Source: Mesocentrotus franciscanus
Lineage: Eukaryota; Echinodermata; Echinoidea; Camarodonta; Strongylocentrotidae
Reading direction: 5' to 3'
Assembly (NCBI GenBank): GCA_037976565.1
Contig: CP137670.1
Location: 13,906,216 to 13,970,215, forward strand
DNA length: 64,000 bases
Shown here in pieces: positions 48,101 through 60,100 of the stretch (its first letter is position 1; each line of letters begins with the position of its first letter). The notes below the pieces were generated by a model. It did no database searches. It was not told the origin of the DNA and saw nothing but the letters and a program-made list of their open reading frames with translations. Both the position numbers and the translations under genes were made by a program.

Positions 48101-51100
48101 AGAATAATTTTTTTATGGGGGGAGGGGGGGGGAAGCATTTCTTTTTCTGACTAATGATGTAAAAAAAAAATATGTTAGCTTAGTAGATTCTACCTCCGTA
48201 GTAGACTAGATCTAGACTCGATAAAAAAAAAAAAACTCAGACGAGTATTTTGGAGGACCAACCAACCAAGAACCAAGATCTAGAATCTAGGTCTAGTTTT
48301 TACGGTTAGATTGATGTATTTAGATCTATGTTCTTTCTTTTGCATAGGCATAGCAATTAGTTTGTTGTTATTTTTTCATCATCGGGCCAAAAAGGCAGAT
48401 ATTATGAAAGAAAGAGAAGGAAAGAAGGAAAATGAAAACACCTACGAAGTCTCAGACAAGGACGGACGGAGCAAATAAGTTCAACGTTTGTATATTTATG
48501 AATGACATGAACACACATCAGCGACGTACACAGACTCGCACGGCTCACACAGCTACTCACACAGCACATTCACATTGTACACACAAGTCAATAGCCGTTT
48601 GCAATAAACCGGCTCACGTCGAACAAAACTTACCATAATTTAGCGGAAACAAATATTACACGCAATATATGTCCACCAAAATGAAACAAAATCACAAAGT
48701 TTTCGAAATAAAGTTAAACAAAATAGAGACAGCGAACAGAAATGCCAAAAAAAGAAGAAATAAAGGATAAAAACGGTTCGTTGTCGCACAAATACGTGTG
48801 TATCGCATGGAGGGCAAGGTATCGCGATAGCTGTAATCTGTCTCACGAACGCGCTGAACGCTGAACACGCCCTTGTTGCTGGGCAAAATTGGCGGGTAAC
48901 AATAGCTCTATGAATATATTCATGTAGGCTCGTGCGGTTTTTGACTGAAACAACCAATAATGGGTCTTCTAAAATTCATAACTTGGGCTGCGATTTTTTC
49001 TAAGACGAAGTAATGAGTGCTCTGATTGGCTAATATTTTTCTGCAGAGTCTGACGAACTCTGAGGTCACCAGCTGTTCTAGTTTTTTGGTAATCACGGCA
49101 AACCACACAATGTGGTCAATTGTCGCGAATGAGTTTTAAACAAGTTGTTGATAAATAATTTATATATTACTGTCCAAATATTTGGGTGGCCAGCCGGGCC
49201 ATCTAGTCGGTGATTTCAGGTGGCCCGACAGCGTTTCAGGTGGCCATTGGCACCGGGCCACCGCTAAATTCGAGCCCTGCTTTAATGTTATTATTAATAA
49301 TATCATTATTAGATTTTAGTAGTAGGAATAGCAGTAAAAGTAGTTGTTGTTGTTGTTGTTTTGTTATTATTATCATTACTATTGTTATTCTTGCTGTTGT
49401 TGTCATTGTCTTTGTCCTTATTTTCTTATAATCTGCTGAATGTAAACAATAGCCTCACTAGATATTTTCCAAAAAATGTCAATGCACTAACACAGCAGAC
49501 TTTAACTGAGGGCTATGGTGGGCCAATAAAGTGGTTTATTTCAGAATAACTACCATTACATATTGTTTGAAGGTTAGGCTTCCTGTAATTTAAATTTTCA
49601 GAGAAAAGTTAGAATTACAAGATTGAGCACGGGATCTTCATTTACTGCGGGCAAGCCAAAATTTCTTTAAAAATTGAAATTACTCCCAGGAAGCCTAATA
49701 TTCAAAGCTAGTTTATCGTCCTAATGGCAAATGGTAGCCTGATGAATATTAATAATTCAGTATTAGGAGGGCTGAAGTATTTGTTTCTAGTTCATCATGA
49801 CCGTGCCATGCACCAGTCATGTCCTGGTGTGTGTGTGTGTATTGGGTTTTTACAGACGTGTATCAATCAGATATGATTATTTACGTCTGGGGACCGACCT
49901 TTAACGTCACCATCCGAAAGACGTGACTCAGTTTCGAACCTGGGTCCTCGGCTGAATCAGTTTGTAACTTCCACTGTTAGCTGGATTACAGGCGCACGCC
50001 ACAACGCCTAGTGTTAGATGGCAGGTTCAAATATTGTTTTTTAGCTACAAGATTGAGCAAGTGATCTTTATAACAAGTTTCTTTACCAAAAAAAATAATA
50101 CATATCTCATACAATACAAAATAAACCTGTTACCAGTGCGAAATAAATAAGGGACAGACACACAAATCAAATTTAAACAAAATAATATTTATATATAAAT
50201 ATTGACTCACCTGTAAAAGTACGAGACCATTAGATAGATCGGAGTAAAGATGGTGCACATAAGGTGATACGTTAAGGCTGTTCATCCAATTACGGAAAGC
50301 TAAAGATAAGGAAAAAAATAATAACAATAATCCTTAACAAAATAAAGATAAAGTTGAGTTCTGGTCTTGCAATTGACCCTACCGCAAATACGATGTTTGA
50401 CAGTAGATGGCGACCTTCCCCCCACACTAAGCAGGTCAGCAAATGCCATGATACGATACTGGGGAAGATGATAAGACAAGGTTTCTTCCAGCTTCCGTAG
50501 AGAATACAGCAATATTATCTACTTCCTTATTCTATGTCCCATTTGCAGGCCAAAAAAATGAAAAGGTTAAATTCCAACGGCATTTGAAAGACAATACTAA
50601 TTTAGAACTTCCCTAAAAAAAGGGGGGGGGGCTTGAAAATGTCTTTAAGTGGGAAAATAACGACTATTAGTTGTCGAATCGACTTAGGAGCTATAGAGCC
50701 AGTAAGTAATAGTCTGATTTTTCAGACCATTGTACCGAATGGTCGTACGTTTTATGCTGCGCAAAGATTCAATCAGTTTAATTTTGGCCATTACAAGAAG
50801 TGGGTTATTGATGTAGACAAATGCTCATGTACCCTTTACAGCTCATTTATGTATGTTATTACCAAAGATGAAAAAGCCAGTCAGTCACTCAATAGTGTCT
50901 GACAGTGAAGTCTAGCAAGTAAATGGGTTTCCTTGCATAATTTGAATATTAGAACACTGCTAACGTTTAAATTTCACAGATAGGACATACATGACATATT
51001 CATAATTCCTGCAAAGTTCTACAGAATTTGATGTTGGCTGCAAAAGGGACATAGTATCTTTAAACTATTGTTCAGGTTTCATGAAGTCCCCCGATGACTT

Positions 51101-54100
51101 CACAAAAATGGAAATGTAACATTGGATTTTTTTTTACAAGTATTATATATATAAATATTATAGGAATAACAAAAACAGTTATAATCAAAATACATAAGTG
51201 ATAAATAAACATAGACGTTGACATCGTAGATATTAAGGTAAAATTACTCATAGGCATGAGCACTAAGAAAGAGTAAAAGGGGAAAGAGGGTATTAAAGCC
51301 CCACTGCACTACATGTAGCTACTTGCTCCCTCTATATAGAAAACAATGCCTAAGCGGTGACCGTTGGTCCCCCATGATCCTCTTTTTCTTATGTTAATTG
51401 AGAGCTGAGTTGATGAGATAACCACCTGTCAGTGACCACGCTGGGTGGTCTAATAAATGGTGACATGCAGCATGTTTTGGAATTGAACTCTTCATATGTA
51501 ACTTACTCTTCTCCTCTCTGGTTTCTTCAACGTCCTCAAACTCCATGTCTTCTGGTGGGTCTAGAGCCGGGTGATGGTTGAAGAGGTTAGCTACGAACGC
51601 CATGTTCAGCTTGGAATTACCTTTCACGATGTCCTACAAGGGAAGAGAGAACAAATGTCAAAATGAGATAGAAGTCACATTTTGTTCAAATTCTATTGTT
51701 GTACTTATTTCTTTATGTCCTTTCACGGAGAACCAACTGGAAGGAGAACATAAATACCTGGAGTGGAATGACACTGCAAGAGTGTACTAGAATGGAAGAT
51801 ATCAGAGACATGCAGACAAATTTTGCAATCAATCTCTGAGCTGAGAGAAGATACCAAAATAGATGACAAATTATTTTTGTAAAACAAAATGGCGGAATCA
51901 TAAAAAAGCACAAATGACCCCTTCAATATCAGATATACAAAAAGTTGAATAAAATGTTTATTTCCAGGAATTGGATATTTAAGAATTTTCAGTACAGAGC
52001 AAATGAGAGAGGAACTCGAAAGACACGTCTCAGAGTTGCCAGTACCGTATTTGCCGGCGTAAAGGCCGCAGTATTTTCTCTTCCGAAAATATCAAAAAGT
52101 CGGGGTGCGGCCAATCCGCAACAACAGTTAAAAATCGGCTGTTAAAACAGCACGTAATTTCGTACATATGGGACTCCCAACGGTACAATGACTAGATCTA
52201 TACCAGTAATGGTACAGGACATTTCTAGATTAACTCCACACATCTTACCGACTATTTCATCTTGCATTGTTGACATGAAGTTTTGTCGATCTCGTGAATA
52301 AACTTCATTACCTATTTTTAACAAATTCTACCGGTAGATCTAGATTTAAGTCCGTGCCATTGCATTGCTAAAAGAAGGGACCGTTACAGAGCTACCGCGC
52401 AACGCAACTGCGCATCTAGCCAAAGTAGCAATTCCGTATTACACCGCACATCGTGGTAGGGTATTATACATGTATGTAGGATACCAAATCTGCCTGCGAT
52501 ACAGTACTAGCTTAAAATCGATGAAGATTTGCTAAATTACGATCATTTTTAGGTAAACTTCCTGTAAATTTATAAGAATATTGATGAGTTTGGTATCAGT
52601 TTGTAGAAAAAAATAGTGTTCTACGAGAAAATTACACTTATTTTGTTTGGTCCGTTTGTTTTTTTTACCTTTTTTTTCCTCTACAAAATGTCAAAGTTGG
52701 GGGTGCGGCCTATGCGGCGGTGCGGCCTTATCGCCGGCAAATACGGTATGTGTTTGATAGATTGCAACTTTAACAATTCATAACTTCTTTTGTCATGCGC
52801 AGATGCATGTATGCCTAGCCCCTTCAGGACAGGATTTTTTTTATTTTTAGGGCTACATGTATATTGATATCATAATGTTCTACAAATGGTCATCAAAAAT
52901 ATTTCTCTTTTATTGCTAAATTGATACAACGAATTTGAATGCTTCTGACAATAAAAGCAAGCAATAATTTTGTCGAAAAGTTTTTTAAAGGCCAATTTGA
53001 TTAAAAAACAATGATTTCGAATCTCTCAACATGTTGCAAATTTAATTTAAGGATTTAAGGGTCATTTTCTTGTGCAGGAATTTTGCCCTTTTTAACTATC
53101 CATCTGGAAATTGTTTGGGGCTCTGAATCCACAGAGCCATACCACAAAATGTGGAATAATTGTCGCAAGAGTTAAAGGGATAGTTGAGTTTTGTTGCAGA
53201 GGGCGCTACACAAAATAATTTTTTTGTGAGATAATGAAAAACTGAGTGTCAAATTTGAAAGAACATACAATTTAAATGACAAAATCATCTTTGTTTGATC
53301 AAAATCGGTTTAGAAACGGCTGAAATATCCATAAATATAACGATTTCTAATATTTGTGGTGCCCCACAAATATTCGATAATTTGAACCAGCTGTCGAAAG
53401 AACGAAATAGCGCCTTATATTTTTTATTCCAGCCAATGCGGATGTTAGCTTTTTGTTGGCTTTTTGTTGGCTTTTTCGTGTTGGTTATAATACGCACAAA
53501 CAGCTGGCCCATGTATTGTTATTATTAATTAATCAACGGTCACCGTATTCTTTGGAAAGTGGAGCTGAATTGGTATGATCGTATTGGCTAAATTTCACAC
53601 ATTTTTGGGTCTAAAATTACCTTCATAGCAATTTTAGGTCCTAAAAGGCCACTAAAAATGTCATAAAAATTGAATAAGAGCAATAACCATGCACTTTGAA
53701 GGCATTTGCGGTCTTAAACAAGAACTCAACTATTTAACTGATACTAACCTTAGGAGTGACGAATGCCTTGCAGCCCAACGTATCAGCATTTTGCAGGACT
53801 GTACCAGCACGCTTCTCAAGATCCTTTGTAAGTAGAAAGAGAACAAGATACAAGAGTATGTTAACAAAAGGCAAAACAATATTGTATGATAACTAGAAAA
53901 AGAAGAATATGAAGAAGAAATGAAGAAGAAAACGAAGAGGAGGAAAAGGTGAAGAAGATGAAGAAGAAGAAAAAAAAGAAAAAGCAGAAGCAGAAGCAGA
54001 AAAAGGAGAAGGAGAAAAAAAGAAGAAGAAAAAAAGGGAGAAGAAGATGAAGAAGAAACAAAAGAAGACAAAAAAAGGATAAGAAGGAGAAGATGAAGAA

Positions 54101-57100
54101 GAAAGATATGTATACTCTACTGCACTTAATACAGAGTATCATATTACTTCCCTGCTTTAGTTGAGCCACCATTGGGCACCAAAGCATTCAAGGAATTTCT
54201 TTCTACCGGGTACCCACTTACTTCAATTGAGATAGAGAGTGGCAAGTTTAGATTAATGTTTTGGCAAAGGACATTAGTGCTGCAGCAGGACTTAAACCGC
54301 AAACCATCTGATCCACCTGATCCATCTGATCTGATCTTCTCAACTACATTACACCTCTTTGAACAAAGTCAGTCCCAAATCTCAAAAAACATGTTTTGTT
54401 CATTACAAACAAACTTAATATTGAAGTTTAAAAGAATAGATCTTCGTTGTTTAAGTAAGTTCCCATGGTGAGTGAGTATTCACTATTAAAGGCTTTTGGT
54501 ATGTGGTAGCTTAAAGCCCCTCTGCACTAGTTTGGCCAGGAGGGATTAGACCACCCTGCTGGTCACTGACAGGTGGTTATCTCATCAACTCAGCTCTCAA
54601 TCAACATAAGAAAAAGAGGATCATGGGGGACCAACGGGCACCGCTTAGGCATTGTTTTTTATATAGAGGAGCAAGTAGCTACAAGTAGTACAGTGGGGCT
54701 TTAAAGGCTGTTCATACTCTCTTTATGCAAAAAAAACTTGTTAGGTGGCATTTGGAAGGATTAAGGAAAAAGTGAAGGAAAGGGACAGAAAAAATGATGA
54801 TAATTTAATTTTCTTTTCTACAGGGAAACGTTTTCACAAGGCTATTCAATTTTATTTTGTATTTATTTATTTTTTATTTTTTTTTGGGGGGGGGGTGTTT
54901 GTACACCAAAAAATGAGGTGAAAAAGGAAGCAAATGGAAAGAGGGAATGATCTTAAACAAGAAGGTAGAGAGTAGATTAAAAGAGGAAGTGTGAATAGAG
55001 AAGAGTGCACTTCAGACAAAAAACTCTTGGTAATGCTAGTTAAGTGTGAAAAGCATTATTGACATCTTCTAACATCTTTGAGACTCAAGCTAAATCTTCA
55101 AAAGTTAGCTTAGATAATAGTGTGAAAAGGGTCTTACCCTTCCGAGAACGACTTCTACAAGTTCTCCTTTCTTATCTGCAGGTGCGATCTGCTTGATTAG
55201 AATGCTGTACACTTCAGAGTCATGGATGTCCTCAGAGAAGTTCTTGATGCGACGGGCCGATCCTGCAGGAAATGTAATCAAGGAGATGGCAGTGTTTGAA
55301 TGCAGGGTTTTGCGCCAACGACAAAAAGTGTATCAATCACCTGGTGTACAGCTGGTATGTTTGAAATATGAGTTGGTAAGTTTTTGACGTTCATCAGGTA
55401 CTTCTCGCTGCTGGAGAAGCCTGATCAAAATTTGATTCCAAGTTCAGTCCCCTCCACCCCCTCCCACCTCTGTCTTCATTCTTAAGGATCTACAATGTCT
55501 TACAATAATTTTCTAGATAGTAGTTGACCCATTGGATAAGAAGCTCCTCTGGGGTGAGTTCCTGACGATCCGCAAGCACTTCTCACTACTAAAGAAGCCT
55601 GATAACATTTTATTCCAACTTCAGTCCCCTCCACCCCCTCCCACCTCTCCATCCTCCTCTGTCTTCATTCTTAAGGATCTACAATGTCTTACAATAATTT
55701 TCTAGATGGTAGTTGACCCATTGGATAAGAAGCTCCTCTGGGGCGAGTTCCTGACGATCCTCAAACACTTCTCATTACTAAAGAAGCCTGATCACATTTT
55801 TCTTCCAGCTTCAGTCCCCTCCACCCCCTCCCACCTCTCCATCCTCCTCTGTTTTCATTCTTAACCCTATAAACTGGGGGTCAATTTGACCCCCTGTAGT
55901 AATTTAGCGACTACTCCGGAACCGCGGCAGATATAAAGTTTTCCTTTCATGACTATTTTTTTTCGAGTCTTACGCATCTTTTAAAAAAAAAAATTTGAAA
56001 ATCGGACGTATAGTTACAAAGTCATGTGACCTTTTGTCTTTGCATGTCAGCCCGAAAATCGCTCATTTTTGTGATTTACAGTATGTACAAAACATATGGA
56101 AATATCATTTTTCCTTAAAAGAGATAAAACATTGGTTATTTGGTCTTGTTTAAAGTTTAGGTGTTTGTTTTGGGGTCAAAATAGTTGAATTGTAGTTAGA
56201 AATGAAATAAAACAACAAAAACAATAAAATACATAAGTTAAAAAAACAATGAAATACATAAGAAATTATCAAAACAAGAGATAACATAAGGAATAACCTG
56301 GCTCTTCCAAATTTTGTTGTCGTATTATTATTCCAAATGGTCTAACGAATATATGTAGTGAAAAAGAATGCTTAAATATGAAGAATATATGATTTATGGG
56401 TAAAAATGTGAATTTTATGACCTTATTTGCATAAATTACCATGAATATGCAAATGAGTGAATTTTTCAAAAATTGAAATTACCATAGTATTCTATACACT
56501 TCACTTGACATGCATGCAAATTTTTGATCGGCGTTTCACGGCCGAGATCTTAGGGGAGGGGGTCAAATCGACCCCCAGTAAAAACCTGGTCTGAAATAGC
56601 CCAGTTAGAATAGGGTTAAGGATCTACAATGTCTTTATACAATAATTTTCTAGATGGTAGTTGACCCATTGGATAAGAACTACCTCCGGGGTGATTTTCT
56701 GACAATCCTCAAGCACTTCTCCCTACTGGAGAAGCCTGATCAGACTTGTCTTCTAACTTCAGTCCCCCTCCACCCCCTCCCACCTCTGTCTTCATTCTTA
56801 GAACTACAATGTCTTACCTCCTTGTTCTAGATGGTAATTGACCCATCGGATAAGAAGCTCCTCAGGAGTGAGTTTCTGGAGATCTTCCAGGGTCTCTCCC
56901 TCATGGAGGAGATTCATCAAACCAGGGACGTTGTGCAGATCAATGTTGGCAAAGAGTCCAATCTGTGATAAATCAATCATTATTAAACAATAACTACTGG
57001 GAAGACACTGCAGGTTATCTTTTGCGACATATTTTCAGCATATCTCTCTGGCTGTTTAAAATAATAAAGCAAAGAACATCAATTAACATACTAAAATCGA

Positions 57101-60100
57101 CGTTATTTTGTTTTTTGATCGATTGGAAAAATGAGAATTCTATTTGAGTTGCAGTATCAGTAAATATATACCACACATTGAATTTTTATTTTCCATGTTC
57201 AAAAGTTAACAGTGATTCTAAAAATATATGTAAGATGCATCAATTTGTAAACTGATTCTAAACTTAAATTCATATTAATGGCCACTTCTTGAAAGTGGAT
57301 ATTTCCTTTATAACTTTCATATTGAAGAGAGAGAGAGAGGGGGAAAATATATACTAACATGACGAAGACATGAACAAACCAGTATAATGAAATACACTGT
57401 CATGTATACATTCAACTATGTACACATACATTGGGCCGTATGCATAAAAAGTAGCAATTGCTTGCAAGCAATTGCTTCAAGCACAAGCAATTGCTTGTCA
57501 AGCAAAAGATCAAGCTCAAGCAATTGCTTAAATCCGTATGCATAACATTTTGCTTGTGCTCAAACCTTTTGCTTGCCTCCAGCAAGCAATTGCTTACGAT
57601 CTCAACAATAGCGACGTCACGCCGGTGCGAACATCATTCATGGGAGAACAAAGGCGGGTTTCGCATACGGTACTAGTAGTGTATTCAAATGTCATGCGTG
57701 TGGGGTAGCCTTTCCTGACATGGCAGTATAACATTCCAGGATGACATCCTCCCCGTTTTTCATCATGTTCAGGTATGAACCTGTGTGCTAACCACTCAAC
57801 GTTCTCTTTGTCGAAACGGAATAGTTTCCGATAGGTCTCGGGAGCAATTTCTTCTCGATTTATTCTACTCCTGTACAACTTTGGTTTTTCTCTAACGAGC
57901 ATAAACATGATGCTTAACCGCGAACGTCCCGATTAAGCAAGAGCTCAAGCTGCTATGACGGAGCTTGAAAAAACGTAAGCAATTGCTAATATAAGAACAA
58001 GCAAAAGGTTCGTTTTATGCATACGTTTTTAGCAATTGCTTGATCTTTAAGCAATTGCTTTGGACATCAAGCAATTGCTTGTGCTTGCTAGCAAAAGCAT
58101 TTGCTTGCAAGCAATTGCTTATGTTTATGCATACGGATTCAAGTAAAAGGCTAGCACAAGCAATTGCTACTTTTTATGCATACGGCCCAATGTAGCTTGT
58201 AAAGTTCAGACAAACAAAAATGGAAATGTAAAACTATTCTCAAATGGCAATGCAGGATAAAAATAAACATGTCCTTTTAGTATCAGTCGAATTTTCTTTT
58301 TTACGACAGGAAGTTTGGGGACAAAAGAAAATGCAAGGATGATAGGTTGTGTAAATCGACCAGGAAATAATGTTGATCAAATCACTTAAAGGTCGCATAA
58401 CAATAGACTCTATATTGGGTTAAGGGATATGTTGAATTAATGTAGTACTATAGCTAGAGTTTACAGTAACAAATATACATGTACCTATACCATTAAATGC
58501 ACTATGTGTATAAGGGTAGATTTTTAACTATGACCAAATAGCTACATGTAAATGGCACTTTGAGAGCCTGAACATTTTCAAAGACAAAGAATTAGAAATC
58601 AGTTGCCACTTTTTCTTGTACCATGGACCTAGATTGATCTCCCATAGCTTAACGAAAATTTTCCAGAGAAGAACCAGAGAGGCAGAAAAATATATTTAGC
58701 CACAAATAATACGTTTCTTTTCTATTGATGATTAATGAGCATGGGTGGATCTTTAAGAAAGTTAACAGTAATCTGAACCATCTCTTGTATTTTGATGGAA
58801 TAGTGCAATTGAAAAGGGTGTTACATCTTCCGTAAACAATTTGGACCCTCATTTAACCCACTAGAACAATAAATTAATTATAATAATAATAATAATAATA
58901 TTTTTGCTTATACATGTATAGCGCTTAATACGTCAGGAATGTCCAAGTTTCTAAGCGCTTTACATTATTACCCCGGTCATCGGATTCTGGCTTGCTCGCA
59001 CACAATGTATGTACTTTCTCCACTCCCTGGGGAACATTCCAACAAGAGCTACAAGGCTCAAATTGCTTAAGCATAACGTACCACATTGGCTTTCGCATCC
59101 TACCACCCATTTAACACCTGGGTGGAAAGTGGCAAATGTAGATCAATGTCTTGCCAAAGGACATTAGTGATGCGGCGGGACTCGGACCGCGGACCTTGTG
59201 ATCGACAGTCCAGTGACGTATCCACTCGACCACAATGAGATTGTATATGGTCTGAATACACTTATTAGTCACTCCAAGTGATTATATCAAAAGAAAATAT
59301 CATTAGAGTATAGTAGTGCTTATATTAGAAATATACTCAAAAATTGAAAAAGTTGTCTCATTTTCAGTAAACACTTTTGTAATGTTCGAAACAATTTTCA
59401 TTTTGAAGTACTGTAGCAGCAAAGATATGAACTGCAGGGCCTTCAATACATGTACATGTATCTATGTACATGTACTATGTATCTATGTTATGTATCATAA
59501 CATTATTGAACATCTCAAGGCAGCTACCGACCAAAACAAAGAAATTTGCAATATATTATAATACCATTTTATAGTTGAAAGTTGAAACCAATTTTCGGTT
59601 TAATAACAGTAGTAACATTCAAAACAAATGTGACGTCCGAAACAAAAATTTACCTTATAAAACATAAAATTTTGAAACCATACTTTGTGATGCAAGGCAT
59701 TGCTGAATGCTTCAGTACATATCCTTAATTGTAATTTATCTGACAAAAATCTTAACAAAAGTGACTCACGAAAAATATTCAGCCATTTTAACAGCACTTA
59801 TATACTGTAGAACTTTGCAGGAATTATGAATATGTCATGTATGTCCTATCTGTGAAAATTAAACATTAGCAGTGTCCTAATATTCCAATTATGCAAGGGA
59901 ACCCATTTACTTGCTAGACTTCGCTGTCAGACACTATTGAGTGACTGACTGGCGTTTTTTCTTCTTTGGTAATAACATACATAAAATGAGCTGTAAAGGG
60001 TCCATGAGCATTTGTGTACATCAATAACCCTTCTTGTAATGGCCAAAATGATTAAAACTGATTGAATCTTTGCGCAGCATAAAACATACGACCATTTGGT

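Noticed and set aside
49829..50008. A functional SRP (7SL) RNA gene
   Set aside because: Only the first ~35 nt resemble 7SL; the Alu and S domain cores are not recognisable.
53730..54187. Phe/Leu-rich membrane-like frames
   Set aside because: Reverse translation of the (GAA)n tract; the real exon is 53749-53823 in a different frame.
59170..59240. A functional tRNA gene on the minus strand
   Set aside because: A- and B-box-like sequences are present, but there is no complete cloverleaf with an acceptor stem, and the same segment is attached to a shared body in four places. It is a SINE head.
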